DNA from: Sorex araneus
Taxonomy: Eukaryota > Chordata > Mammalia > Eulipotyphla > Soricidae
DNA length: 64,000 nucleotides
Assembly: GCF_027595985.1 (NCBI RefSeq)
Contig: NC_073313.1
Span: 102,721,552-102,785,551 of the forward strand
Direction of reading: 5' to 3'
Shown: positions 47,785 to 58,474 of the stretch, piece by piece
Numbering within the stretch: the first letter of the stretch is position 1
Layout: every line of letters starts with the position of its first letter
Notes under the pieces: generated by a model
What the model saw: the letters and a program-made list of their open reading frames with translations, nothing else
Database searches by the model: none
What the model was told of the DNA's origin: nothing
Program-made: the position numbers and the translations under genes

Positions 47785-48828
47785 TGTAAAAAACTAAGGC
47801 ACTCCGACAGGCGCGTGCACTCGTGGCTCTCCGGGCGGTTCTGTCTCACCGCCCGTGTTCAGTGCTCTGGAACCGCTGTGTGTGGACTGGATCGGGATGG
47901 CCGATGGCCAAGGATAGGCGAAGGAAGAATGAGGAGCAAGCTGGTTGCTGATTAGTTAGCGTTTATTCAATCTTCCATCTTTCTCATCTCCTGCACTCCC
48001 AGCTCCATCCTCTCTCTCGTTCTACTCCAGCCTTTCTCTGGCTTCTCTGTCTCTCCTCCTACTTCTCTCTCCCACCTTGCCCTCTAGGCTACACCCAGCC
48101 AGGTAGCAAAATCAACATAAGAAAGCCCTTCCTGAGAGCAGGGCATTCCAAAGCCCTTCCTGACTCTTAAGGTTTTTTCTTTTTCTTTTCCTTAGTCCAA
48201 ACACTTATTAACATCTTAATATTAGTTATTTTTGTATGGACATAGCAAGATATACATTGAGGCTTGCAAGGCAGCTCTCCTGGCAACATCTTGCCACAGG
48301 CTCAGACCACAGTACTCAGGCCAGATTAATCACTCCTAAACCTAGCAGGGTCCAAATCTAGTCATCACTGTTTGGATCATGACAACATTTGTCCATGATC
48401 AAGCTCTTAACTTATAGTTAAGCATTAGGCACTTTGGCCAGGCCCATCTCGATGCCAGGGTAGCACACAACTCACCCTTTGCCCTGGGTCCGTCTCGTCC
48501 CTCGTCGGGACCCTGCTTTGGGGGTGCTAGGAAGTAAGAGCAGCTGAGGCTTAGGTTGAGAGAACAGATGCCCAGGAGGAAAATATCATGTAGAGTCAAA
48601 TGACTCCCAGGTTATAAAAGCATAGCATTTGCTAAGTCTTCCTGTGTCCATACAAAAAGGAAATGGCTCTGAATAACCTATACAAAGGATTCAAGGAGAA
48701 GAGAAAAACAATATTTACAAGTCAACAGAACACTAAGAAAGAAGCTACAAATAAACAAAGAGGAATGGAAGCACTGTAATGGGAGTAACCCAATAAACAT
48801 AAACTACCTGAGGCTATGTTATCCTACA
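47785..48828 (-). mobile_element. Solo LTR, shrew ERV family A (best-defined copy)
   Basis: It has a perfect 6-bp target duplication ACACAT (47779-47784 and 48829-48834). The ends are TGTAAAAAACT and ATCCTACA, so TG...CA on both strands. On the minus strand AATAAACGC near 47965 is a polyadenylation signal and the GGGCGGTGAGACAGAAC part belongs to R-U5. Six-base duplications are typical of class II (ERVK-like) integrases. No viral genes are present. Confidence 0.85.
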
Positions 48829-48834
48829 ACACAT

Positions 48835-49214
48835 GTTTTTGATGACAGAGCCGAAAACTTATTTATGTGAAAGAGAATGGGGAGTCTATGATATTGTATT
48901 AAATTATTTGAATTTCTTTATTTACATAGGCTAAAATTATATAAATATTTTCACAATAAATTGAATTGTGTTGATTTATCTTCTCATAATTCTATTTGAC
49001 ATTTCTTTAAGTTTTGTTGGAGCAAGGAATATGAAATATATTAGTTGTATGCCTGACAAGAGGGCAGGTTTGGTTATGACAGGGACCCTGGAGACAGTGA
49101 TTGTGCGAGGGTTGTCTTAACATTGTAAGCCTGTACTAATTCTATTATAGACAATTTTGTAAATCATGGTGTCTTAATTTAAAATAAACAAGTATACATT
49201 AAAACACATATTTG
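48835..49214. other. Intergenic, no gene seen
   Basis: AT-rich. The part around 49060-49190 (GGGTTGTCTTAACATTGTAA) may be the end of an older element, but I cannot assign it. Confidence 0.4.
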
Positions 49215-49985
49215 TTGTTTTTTTAAATGTTATTGATTCACTGTGAGATATGGTTACCAGCTTTTATGTCTGAGTTACAATTACACAATGATCAAACACA
49301 CATCCCTCCGCCGGTGCACATTCCCCACCAACAATATCTCCACCTTTCCCACCCTCCCTGTGCCTTCATGGCAGACAATATTCCCCATGCTCTCTCTCTA
49401 CTTTTGGGCATTATGGTTTTCAATGCAGATACTAAGAGGTTATCATGTTTGGTCCTTTATCTACTTTCAGCGCACAACTCCTATCCCAACTGATTCCTCC
49501 AACCATCATTTTGTTAGTAATCCCTTCTCTATTCCAGCTGTCCTCTCCCCACCCTCTCGTGAAAAAGGCTTCCAACTATGGAGCAATCTTCCTGACCGTT
49601 CTATCTACTGTCCTTGGGTGTCAGTCTCTTGTTATGTTATTTTATACTCCACAAATGAGTAGTCCTTCTATATCTGTTCCTCTCTTTCTGCTCATTTCAC
49701 ATAGCATGATACTCTCCATGTCTATCCACTTATAAGCAAATTTCATGACTCCATCTCTCTGAACAGTTGCATAGTATTCCATTGTGTAGATGTACCAGAG
49801 TTTCTTTAACCAGTCTTCTGTTCTCGGGCACATGGGTTGTCCTAGATTTTGGCTATTGTGAGCAGTGTTTCAATGAACATATAGGTACAGATGTCATTTC
49901 TACTGTGATTTTTTGCAGCCTCAGGATATATTCCCAGAAGTGGTATTGCGGAGTCATATGGAAGTTCAATTTCTAGTATTTAAAG
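49215..49985 (-). mobile_element. Antisense 5'-truncated L1 3' end
   Basis: A T-rich start, then 3' UTR (GATTCACTGTGAGATATGG, C-rich tract near 49340) and the last part of ORF2 on the minus strand (EDWLKKLWYIYTMEYYATVQ near 49815-49770). No complete frame. Confidence 0.85.
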
Positions 49986-50551
49986 AACTGATGTATGGAG
50001 ATATCTGTAATAACAACAGCCAGCACATAGAAATAGAATATAGAGACTGGTATACTAAAGTAAAATTCTTCCATAATAGTAACAGAAAACTATGGAGCAT
50101 TTGCTTTGTTTTGTCAAGTGAGAACTGTGCAGTTTGATTCTGGATATATCTCAGTACAGTGACAAATATTGGTTACAGTTATCATAGACAATTACTCCAA
50201 AGTAAGGCCAAAAGCATTCTCCAGGAGGAGAGATTGGATAATATAATGTTGATAATGTTTATTGTTTATTACCTGTTGTCTTTAGAAATATATGTTTAAA
50301 ATAATTCCTGAGAAATAAACAATTGATTTGCACCTAGGCATAGGGAGACATTTCCTTTCCCAAAGAAGAATCTGGAAAGAATTGCTGAATTTATAAAACA
50401 AATGAGCTAAAAAACTCCTAGACTCCATAAAACTGTGCTAATTGCCAGAGACGTTATGAAGAGAGGCTAGAAGGAATGAGTAGAGAGGAGTATAGAGGGG
50501 TCTTTATGGTGGTAGGATGGCACTGGAAAGTAGGTTTAGGAGTAGTGAGTC

Positions 50552-50590
<39 letters not shown>

Positions 50591-51350
50591 TAATAGGTAT
50601 ATACATTTATTATACACTCTACAAAGGTAGAAGGCAAACACTTGAAAGTTCACTTTATAAATTGTGAATAATTTAATTAAAATTATGAATATAATTCATA
50701 TGTGAATTTAAAAGATCCCCACACATTAAAATGTGGCATATATATGTATTTTTTCAAAATATTTTCAGTTTTGGACTATCTGGAAATATTTACTATCTTC
50801 CAAAACATGTGTAATTTGGATATTATTTTGCTGGTATTTAAGAGTTTCACCTTAGGTTTAAAATTTCATATATCATCATTCTAGCAATCATTGCACTAAT
50901 TGTGTGCACCCAAGTCTAATACTGGGACTTTGAAACTGATTGTCAGAAATAAAATCTAGTTCTTTGGAAGGGTTAAAATGGCACACACAGAGAAGATGAA
51001 ATCAATGAAAGGGAATCACCTTTCATTGGTAATTTAGGAAATCACTAAACTTCAATGAGAACAGAGATGGAAATATGGTATGATTAGATTATTTTTATTA
51101 GAGCAAGTAGGACCAGAGGAACATTTGGAAAGTAAAATGATTGTAAGTATTTAATGAGGTACTGAGGTATGGTTTGAATGAACTTTCATTCATTCAAATG
51201 AATGAATGAATTTTCTTCTCCATTATAAGCTTATAAATAAAGAATAAGGAAACTTGATGAAGACGAGTGGTGAGGTAGGTTTATTCAGGGAAGTTTTTAT
51301 TTGTCTTGTTTTGCCCCATGCCTGTAAGTTCACAAAGGTCACATTCTTCA
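49986..51350. other. Intergenic, with an (AT)n(AC)n microsatellite
   Basis: No gene is supported. A compound microsatellite of AT then AC units lies at about 50551-50591. ATTCATTCAAATGAATGAATGAA near 51187-51211 is a small self-complementary repeat. Confidence 0.5.
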
Positions 51351-52200
51351 TTTTATTTTATTCTTTTTTATTGAATCACTGTGAGATGCATTTACAAAGC
51401 TTTAATGAATAAATGAAAGTTTCAGTCATACAATGATGTATGTATGATCACTCTATCAGTGCGCATTTTCCGCCACAATGTCCCCAGTATCCCTCTCACC
51501 ACCCCCACCCCATCCAACCCCTTGTCTCTTTTGTAGGAAGCTTTCTTCTTACTTCTCTGTCTCTACTTTTAGGCACCATGGTTTACAATACAGATAATGA
51601 GAGGCCATCATGTTTGATCTTTAGTCTAATTTCAGCACGCATCTCCCATCTCCATGACATAGTGGTTTCTTCTCCATCTCAACTGCCTTCTCCCCAAGCA
51701 ATGAGGCAGGCTTTCAAACCACGGAGCGATCCTCCTGGCCCCTGTTTCTACTGTCCTTTGGTGTTAATGTCATATTATGTTATTCTATATTCCACAAATG
51801 ACTACAGTCATTCTATGTCTGTCACTCGCTTCCTTACTCATTTCATTTAGTTTTTGAATCACTGTGATAGCCCATTACACAGCTGTTCATGATTGGGATT
51901 CAGTCATACAGTGTTCAAACATCCATCCCTCCACCAGTGTCCATTTCCCAGCACCAATGTCCTCAGTTTCTCTCTAGTCTTCAACTCCCCACCCCAGCTT
52001 GCTTCTATTGTAGGCACTTCTCCCTCTCTCTCTCTGACTTTCACTCTCTCCTGCTCATTCGCTCACTTGCACACTTTCTCTCTCTCTCTTGTTTTGTCAT
52101 TGTGGTTTTCAATACTGATACTGAAAGGGTATCATGTATATACCTTCAGCATATGTATAGCAGAAGTCACATTCTTAGTAGAGGCTTTCAGTCTGTGATT
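51351..52200 (-). mobile_element. Two antisense L1 3' ends in tandem
   Basis: The first begins with TTTTTTATTGAATCACTGTG at 51365 and runs to about 51850, ending in the ORF2 stop region. The second begins with TTTTTGAATCACTGTGATAG at 51851 and runs to about 52200. Both are 3' UTR-rich L1 fragments on the minus strand. Confidence 0.8.
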
Positions 52201-52438
52201 CTGTGATTCATAGGAGAAGGCATTTACCAAATCAAATTCCTTTGATCTAACTAGGGAAGTGGCTCAAATAAAGAATGTGCTGAAATAAATTCTTCCTGTG
52301 CTTTGGATCATTCACTGATTATATGAATATTTGGTCACAGGAGTGGTTTCTTGTACACAGTGCAGTTAAGGTCCAGTCTCCACCTCTGCACAAAAGAAAG
52401 CACATCCAAACCCACATTGATTTTATCAGCCTACACTA

Positions 52439-52448
52439 TTTATTTATT
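52439..52448 (-). terminator. SERPINA7: SERPINA7 polyadenylation signals (two overlapping AATAAA)
   Basis: On the minus strand AATAAATAAA occurs about 45-50 bases after the stop codon. These are the closest canonical signals. The 3' end used by the cell could lie further on. Confidence 0.55.
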
Positions 52449-52492
52449 TACTATTGCAGTACGCACATGAAATTTGCCAACGTCTTTCCCAA

Positions 52493-52696
52493 CTACACTT
52501 CCGTTGGGTTCACAACTTTTCCTAGAAAGAGAATGCTCTTGGTGCTTTTCTCCAAAATCAACAAGAGGAAGGAGCTATCAAATTGGATGATAGGATGAAG
52601 GAGAGTAATCTCGGGATGATCCAGGAATCTCACTTCAGGGACAGATACAGCTTCTGTTCCCTTTTCACCAATGTGCAGCACAGCCTTGTGGGCAGC
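52493..52696 (-). CDS. SERPINA7: SERPINA7 coding exon 4 (gene exon 5), reactive loop and C-end
   Basis: It encodes residues 348-414: AAHKAVLHIGEKGTEAVSV (hinge and loop), then the C-terminal strands and stop TAG at 52493-52495. The acceptor is CCCCCAACAG. The hinge carries V364-S365 where human TBG has two alanines. Human Arg381 corresponds to K400 in LEKSTKS. Confidence 0.95.
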   Translation of the reverse strand, partial: AAHKAVLHIGEKGTEAVSVPEVRFLDHPEITLLHPIIQFDSSFLLLILEKSTKSILFLGKVVNPTEV

Positions 52697-55600
52697 CTGT
52701 TGGGGGGAGAGCAAACACTGCTGGTTCCCTCAAGAAACCTGAAATGTCTTTGGAATGATTTGGAGTAGGAAAGAAAAAGAAAGGGCAGGGTTACCTTCTC
52801 ACTGTATACGTGGTGTTTGAATATGAAGGATACTAAACTCTTTTTATATGGCATTCTATCACTCAAAGTATCTTTTGTGTTGTTTTGGGACCAGCAGTGC
52901 TCAGATCTTACTCTGGGCTCATTGCTCAGGGATTACTCCTGGCCAAGCTCAGGGAACCATATGTGGTGCCCAGGGATCGAACCTGATTCAACTGTATGCA
53001 AGGCAAGCATCTTTCCCTGCGTTACTATCTCTTCAGCTCCTATAGAGCTTTCTTCTTAAACATCCCATTCTACTCCTACTGCCTTTTCTAGAAACATATC
53101 TAATCAGAATCAATTCTAATCATTACATTTTTTTTACCCAAATCATTTATAACTAGGAATTCAAGGATGGAATCAACTAAGTCAGTAACACTTTATGGCA
53201 ATTAGGATGCCTTTAGCATGAATCTATCTATCTACCTAAACTTCAGTATACTAATTAATAAAATAAAAAGCTTAGCTCAACAGACTATTAATGGCTTATC
53301 CATAAGATATATTCAAGGAATCTAGCAAACCAACTTACATTGGAAAGTTTAAGACCACTGTCTTCTGTGAGTTCAGGAAAATCAGCATTATCATCAAAGG
53401 CATCTTGAATACCCATTTTCAGAAGAGTGGATCTAAGGTCATATGTGGCAGAAATGGAAAATTTTGGGACAAACAAATCAATCCACCTGTGAGGAAAGAG
53501 GATAGAAAACATGGCTATAAACACAACAAGCTTATAACTTCCTCTGTCTCTGTCACTGGTTTTATATTGGACTCTGCTCCCAACTCTAAGTATTCATGCC
53601 ATAGCTATTTGCCAGGTTAACACATGGCATCAATGTCTTAGAAATTATTGATTTGCTCGAGCAGGCGCTAGTAACATCTCCACTGTGAGACCTGTTACTG
53701 TTTTTGTCATATAGAATACGCCACGGGTAGCTTGCCAGGCTCTGCCGTGTGGGTGGGATACCCTCGGTAGCTTGCCGGGCTCTCCGAGAGGGACAGAGGA
53801 ATCAAACCTGGGTCGGCCACGTGCAAGGCAAAAGCCCTACCCGTTGTGCTATCGCTCCAGTCCTTAGAAGTTTACCAGAACAAACAAGTTCTTATTCAAC
53901 CAATGCTGACTTTCAACAATGGAAGTAGTGAAATATGACTCATAGAAACAAAAGAAAATATCTCTAATGTTGGCCAAGATTAGAGTACCTGTAGAATTGA
54001 GTTTCAACAGGGCATTTCATGTTTTTTTTTTTATCTAGCACTCAAAGATCAGTGTGTCTGTGTACCAAATCTCTTAGCCTCAATATTTTTCCCATCTCCA
54101 AGCTTTAAATGGCCTCCAGGAAAATATCAAATTAATAGTTGGCCAACTATGTAAAATGCATCATACTTTTTAGCTCTGATTTTCTTATTTTATAAACGTC
54201 TTTTATGCCAGCTCCTTTGTACATTTGCTACTGTGCTTAAATGAAACACAGTATATGAAATTTACAGAAAAATAATAGACTAATCTATGTTCTCTGATTA
54301 CACTTATTATCACCACACAACTGCTAAGTGGTTTAGCACAGTTATCCTCTTATCTCAAAATTTCTGCTGAATTAAGGCTCACATTATAATTATTCCCATT
54401 CCCCGCTTCTGACGTCTAAGATCTTTACCCTTTCTGTAGCAAACGGTTCCACTTCTTCAGTGTTTTCGATGACATGGCTCCTTCTACCCACTCCATCTGA
54501 CCATCCTTGGGAAGGACAAAAAGTGCCAGAGCATTCTTGCTATAGTCCATTTGCAACACAGTGCAGTTCAGCTCCGTATCCACAAGGTGATAGTATTGTT
54601 CCATCAGGTGCATCATGGGCACTTGCACTGTGGTGGTTTTGTCCACTAAGAAGCTGTATTCCTCTTCTGTCTTGGATGGGTCGAAAGGATTTGCCCACTG
54701 GGCTTAAAATATAGAGCAGAACATTATTTTAAAACCAGTATTAATGGCAGTGTGTGGTTTTTCATCAGTCATTTTTTTTAAAATTTTTTATTGAGTCACC
54801 GTGTGGAAAGTTACAAAGTTTTCAGGTTTAAATCTCAGTTATACAATGCTCGAATACCCATCCCTTCACCAGTGCTCATATTCCACCACCAAGAATCCCA
54901 GTATATCTCCACCCCGCCCCCTCACACCCCTAACCCCCCCACGCCCCTAGCCCCCCCACCCAAGCCCCCCCCCCGCCTGTGTCATAGAGATATATACTTA
55001 CTGCCAACCAATTCTACAAGTGATTAATTGCAGAGAGAACATGACTGTATGTGGTATTTTGTATAGCTGATTGCAGATGAGGAACAGGGATCTCAAATCG
55101 ACTGAACTCTGTATTCTGTGTTCAAAACTATACTTAACACTAAACCCATTAGAACCACAGTTTCCTCTTCTTAAAAAATATATGAGAATAATGCACACTG
55201 GTGGAGGGATGCATGTTTGATCAGTGTACGACTGAAACTCAGCATGAAAGTATTGTAAAGCTTGTAACTATCTCACGGTGATTCAATAAAATTTTTTAAA
55301 ATTTTTAAAAAAGAAAATAAAAAAGAAAGTATTGTAACTGTACTTCACAGTTGAAATTTAAATTTTAGATATTAAGTTTAAATTTTTTAATTAAATATTT
55401 AAAAATAAATATATATGTGAGAATATTCAACACACCTGTTGAAAACAGACAGCAGACCTGTTGTGCCATTTATCAATTTAAAAGTGTATGGTTTATGGAC
55501 AATAATGTTTTGTCTCTCCCCAAAACATGACTGATATGTGCTGTAGAACCAGTAGAGATCAGATGGGTAGACTGCCTTTATAAAAGTTATGGTATTAATT

Positions 55601-56744
55601 TAAACAATTGCCAGCTTAAGAATAGACAAACATGGATGGGGAAAAATCTGTGAAAGTGATTAACTGTATGAATCTGTGCATTTATTAGGATAGGATGATA
55701 CAATGTATATAAACCACACATATACACGGTGCTTGGTATATTTGGGTTGCATAATATATAATAGATATATCTGTACAGCATGGCCAAGTGAGGTTTACAG
55801 TAGGTTTAAACCCAAATGTGAATATCTGCAAAATGATAGCTTGGTTTAGCTTACCAAATCTTTTAAATACAATTATTATCTACTAGTTGTTATCAGGATC
55901 TTTATACCATCATCTAAAAGTTCCCCACTTCTAGCTATTCCTTGTATCATTCAAAGAGTTATATATCTCTCCAGGAAGATACAAAATTATATAAAGCTTT
56001 GTCCAGTTGAACACATCATTGTGCCATGAAGAACACCTCCTGATGCCAGTGAGAAGATACCTTGAGCTTCCTCAATTATATGCCAAATTATCTGAACATG
56101 TAAAATATATATCTTGGTGCCTTACCTTTAAAGTGAATATAGTTAACCAAAATCATGACAGTGTTTGGTTGGAGGTCTTGTATAAGATCCACAACTTTCC
56201 CTTTGGTTTGTTTCTCCACATGACTATTGATCTCTTGTTGGGCTGCAGAAATATTGGAGAAGTCAGTAGAAAAAACTTCAGTCTCATAGAGCCTCTTGAC
56301 TTCATCCAAGAACTTTGCCAGTGGTTTCAGTTGCTTTCCAATGAAGAGGGAATTTCCCATCTGTAGTTCCAATTCCTTTTTGGGAAAATTCAGTGAACAT
56401 ATGAGGTACTGAAAGCCCTGCTGTATCTCTGATGTTGGGGTATCTGTGAGATTGAAACCCAAGCTTTCCAAGATTTGAGTTTGAGTGCTGGAGCAGGCCC
56501 CGAGGGAGAGCATGGCCAAAGCTGCAGAAATGCTCACAGGGGAAAAGAAAATATTCCTCTGTGGATTCTCCACAGTGAAACTTCGGTAGAGATTGAATGC
56601 AAAGTCAGCATTGATGGATGACATCTTATACAGAGTGCCATTTTTCAGGGGATAAAAGCAGGTGGTTGCTTTACCTTCAGAATTTTTATGTGATGTGCCA
56701 TGTAGCCCAGTCACCAAGAGAACCAGATAGAAGAACATTGACAT
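52493..56744 (-). CDS. SERPINA7: Thyroxine-binding globulin, four coding exons
   Basis: This is a secreted clade-A serpin that carries thyroxine in plasma and is made in liver. The exons (56744-56126, 54702-54429, 53486-53339, 52696-52493) join in phase to 1245 bp, or 414 residues plus a stop. Human TBG has 415. All donors are GT and all acceptors AG. I chose the ATG at 56744 because MSMFFYLVLLV aligns with the human start and opens a signal peptide of about 20 residues. Four sequons lie at N35, N98, N164 and N252. The serpin core motifs NADFAFNLYRSF, FFSPVSISAAL and VNPTEV-type C-end are present. Thyroxine-pocket residues recalled from human (Ser23, Leu269, Lys270, Asn273) are kept as S42, L288, K289 and N292, while Arg381 is a lysine (K400). 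The frame is intact, with no frameshift. Confidence 0.95.
52875..53045 (-). mobile_element. Decayed A-tailed SINE in SERPINA7 intron 4
   Basis: On the minus strand it shows a head (GGAGCTGAAGAGATAGTAAC), B-box-like GGTTCGATCCC and CACCACATATGGTTCCC. It is an old, diverged member of the same family as 46794-46985, in the same orientation as the gene. Confidence 0.75.
53339..53486 (-). CDS. SERPINA7: SERPINA7 coding exon 3 (gene exon 4)
   Basis: 148 bp, the same size as the matching exon of SERPINA1 as I recall. It encodes WIDLFVPKFSISATYDL through to LKLSN. The acceptor is TCCTCACAG and the donor AAT|GTAAGT. A substitution cluster relative to human lies in the IQDAFDDNADFPELTED loop. Confidence 0.95.
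53647..53862 (-). mobile_element. RTE-tailed shrew SINE in SERPINA7 intron 3
   Basis: The target duplication CTTAGAARTT lies at 53637-53646 and 53863-53872. On the minus strand it has the tRNA-like head (GACTGGAGCGATAGCACAAC), the middle, and GGAGATGTTACTAGCGCCTG. Its final repeats are lost. It reads in the same direction as the gene, 140 bp or more from the nearest exon. Confidence 0.9.
54429..54702 (-). CDS. SERPINA7: SERPINA7 coding exon 2 (gene exon 3)
   Basis: 274 bp encoding residues 207-297 plus two bases. It begins AQWANPFDPSKTEEEYSF, holds NCT at N252 and ends in TLKKWNRLLQKG, which contains the hormone-contact residues L288, K289 and N292. The acceptor is TTTTAAG, a weaker AAG form. 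The donor is AAAGG|GTAAAG. Confidence 0.95.
54772..54995 (-). mobile_element. Composite-family or L1-like 3' end in SERPINA7 intron 2
   Basis: A T-rich start, then ATTGAGTCACCGTGTGGAAA and a very C-rich run at 54905-54977. The same 3' end is seen at 7023-7225 and 14312-15170. On the gene's sense strand the run is G-rich. Confidence 0.7.
55188..55320 (+). mobile_element. L1 3' UTR end in SERPINA7 intron 2
   Basis: CACACTGGTGGAGGGATGC, then TCACGGTGATTCAATAAAAT and an A-rich tail. A strongly 5'-truncated sense L1, opposite to the gene. Confidence 0.75.
56126..56744 (-). CDS. SERPINA7: SERPINA7 coding exon 1 (gene exon 2)
   Basis: It holds residues 1-206 and the first base of codon 207: signal peptide, helices A-F and part of sheet A. 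The exon's acceptor (TTTCAG) lies at 56762 and the donor AAAG|GTAAGG at 56126. It carries three of the four sequons and the Ser equivalent to mature Ser23 (S42). The upstream TTG at 56750 is not a start. Confidence 0.95.
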
Positions 56745-56761
56745 TTTCAAGGTAAGGTAAT

Positions 56762-57723
56762 CTGAAAGAGAGTATAAAACTATTAAGAAAGATTTAGCTG
56801 TATGAAAACCCTGAGCCAGAGATTAATAATAATCATCATAGTGGTTATTGATGACATTAGAAAATAGTTAATGTTATAATGATCAGAAATTAGTGGAGAG
56901 TTCTCTCTCCTTTAAACAAATTTTGGCCAGACTAAAAATACAGGAGGTAAAATGTTTTCCTTGTGTGCAGCCAATGCTGGCATGATTTGTGGCATTACAT
57001 ATAATTCCTAAGAACTTCCAGGTGTGACACAACCCTGTACCCCAAATGATAACATCTAAAAGGAGCCCTAAAAAGTTGTCTTTTTAGGGTTATAAAAGTT
57101 TCGCATTTCAGATCTCTCTATGAGTAAAAAATCATCTATCTCTAAGTTACAAGATATCATAACATTATTATTCTTACACTAATGAGTGCTATTTTTAAAT
57201 TTTTAAAGAAGTCTTGGAAAATGATGTAATATTCTCTGAGTATGAACTAATACAAGGTAATAGAGTAAGGCATTCATTTATGAAATCCCAATAACCATGG
57301 ACAAAAGTGATGACAGTGAGGAGAAACCAGTCACATCTTAGGGAGTCTTTAAATCTCATTTCTCACGTCAAATGAGTTATGATTCTCTCTGAAAACTATC
57401 TCCTAAATACCTTTCCAGATTCTTCCTTCTCTCCATTTCTGCACAGACTCTGTCAGCTTATAGCCTGAAATACTAAATCAATTTCTAACATACTGCCTCA
57501 AATCAATATCACATCAGCCCACTGCATGTATCTCTAAATCCAATCTCCACGTTTCTTCAAGTCCCCTTTTTGTAAAAATTGCTGAGTACTAGGAACTTAA
57601 TTTTCAGTGACAATCCTTGCCATATTTTTCTAGGAATTTGAAACTCGTATTTGTTTGATATTCTCACTTGCTGAGGGAGATGTTCAGAGGTTCTAAAAGA
57701 TAAAAAAAAATAATAGTACTTAC
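56762..57723 (-). other. SERPINA7: SERPINA7 intron 1, with a decayed SINE
   Basis: A 962-bp intron between the proposed leader exon and the first coding exon. A decayed sense SINE lies at about 56926-57050 (TTCCTTGTGTGCAGCC, TTCCAGGTGTGACAC). No coding frame. Confidence 0.6.
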
Positions 57724-57753
57724 AACACATGTCCATGAAGCCTCTTGCATCTC
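57724..57753 (-). other. SERPINA7: SERPINA7 non-coding leader exon (proposed)
   Basis: A perfect GTAAGT donor (57723-57718) follows a short exon that starts about 30 bases after a TATA box. Human SERPINA7 has a non-coding first exon upstream of the coding exons, as I recall. The exon carries ATGs at 57750 and 57736. The second is in frame with the main start after splicing. The transcription start is inferred from the TATA position only. Confidence 0.6.
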
Positions 57754-57776
57754 ACACAAATAAAATAAACTTTCCA

Positions 57777-57784
57777 TTTTTATA
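57777..57784 (-). promoter_or_regulatory. SERPINA7: TATA box of SERPINA7 (TATAAAAA)
   Basis: It reads GTTATAAAAATGG on the minus strand, about 30 bases before the proposed start and 35 bases after an HNF1-type site. Confidence 0.65.
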
Positions 57785-57818
57785 ACATGCCCTGTATTGC
57801 AAAAGTAGAGCATTCTTA

Positions 57819-57831
57819 GTTATTCATTAAC
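57819..57831 (-). promoter_or_regulatory. SERPINA7: HNF1-type site of SERPINA7 promoter
   Basis: GTTATTCATTAAC matches the palindromic HNF1 consensus GTTAATNATTAAC at 12 of 13 positions (one mismatch, at position 5). It lies about 65-80 bases before the proposed start. Human TBG transcription is known to depend on HNF1, which fits liver expression. Confidence 0.7.
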
Positions 57832-58473
57832 CCCAAGATGATATTTTTAAAGCTGATGCACAAAACCAAGGGCAAAATGAGAAAAGTGAAAAACGATAGG
57901 AATGAAAATTTGAATGTATTTGCTGCCAGGTCTTTAATATATAATGAAAAATAGGAAGACAACTGTAAGAATTATCTTGTGCCAGGTTTATACAAGGAAA
58001 TGCAACCTTGCTGTAGGCAGGATGAGAAACAAGAGTAAATGCTCAAAGAAGAAACAATGTAAAGACTGTTATTCCCATTAGGGAAAAATAGCTAGGATTT
58101 GGAAGATTTATGAGGGAACATTTCTGGCAGAGCCTGGGTCACAAATTTAATGGGTGTTGTATAAAATTTTTGTGCATTGGACTAGAGGAAATAATGTCAA
58201 AGGTAGCTTCCAGTTCTAGACTTCTGATTCTGTAAACACACATATTTGCTGAGGGGGAAAATCAGTCCTGTCCTAAAATATCTTGAGCCATCTCCTGGCC
58301 AACTGGAATTCAAAGAGAATGCAGAAGTGTCCAAGAAGGGTAGATTTAATGATTTCACCATCTGATACTTATTATGTACTGAACTGAATGCTGCAATAAA
58401 GCAATGGAGTAATGAGAATTGGTATCAAGATATTTTAGTTCAATCTTGCCTCATCCACTTACTAGTACTAAAT

Positions 58474-58474
<1 letters not shown>

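Noticed and set aside
56745..56750. Earlier start for SERPINA7 six bases upstream
   Set aside because: The codon there is TTG. The ATG at 56744 aligns with the human start.
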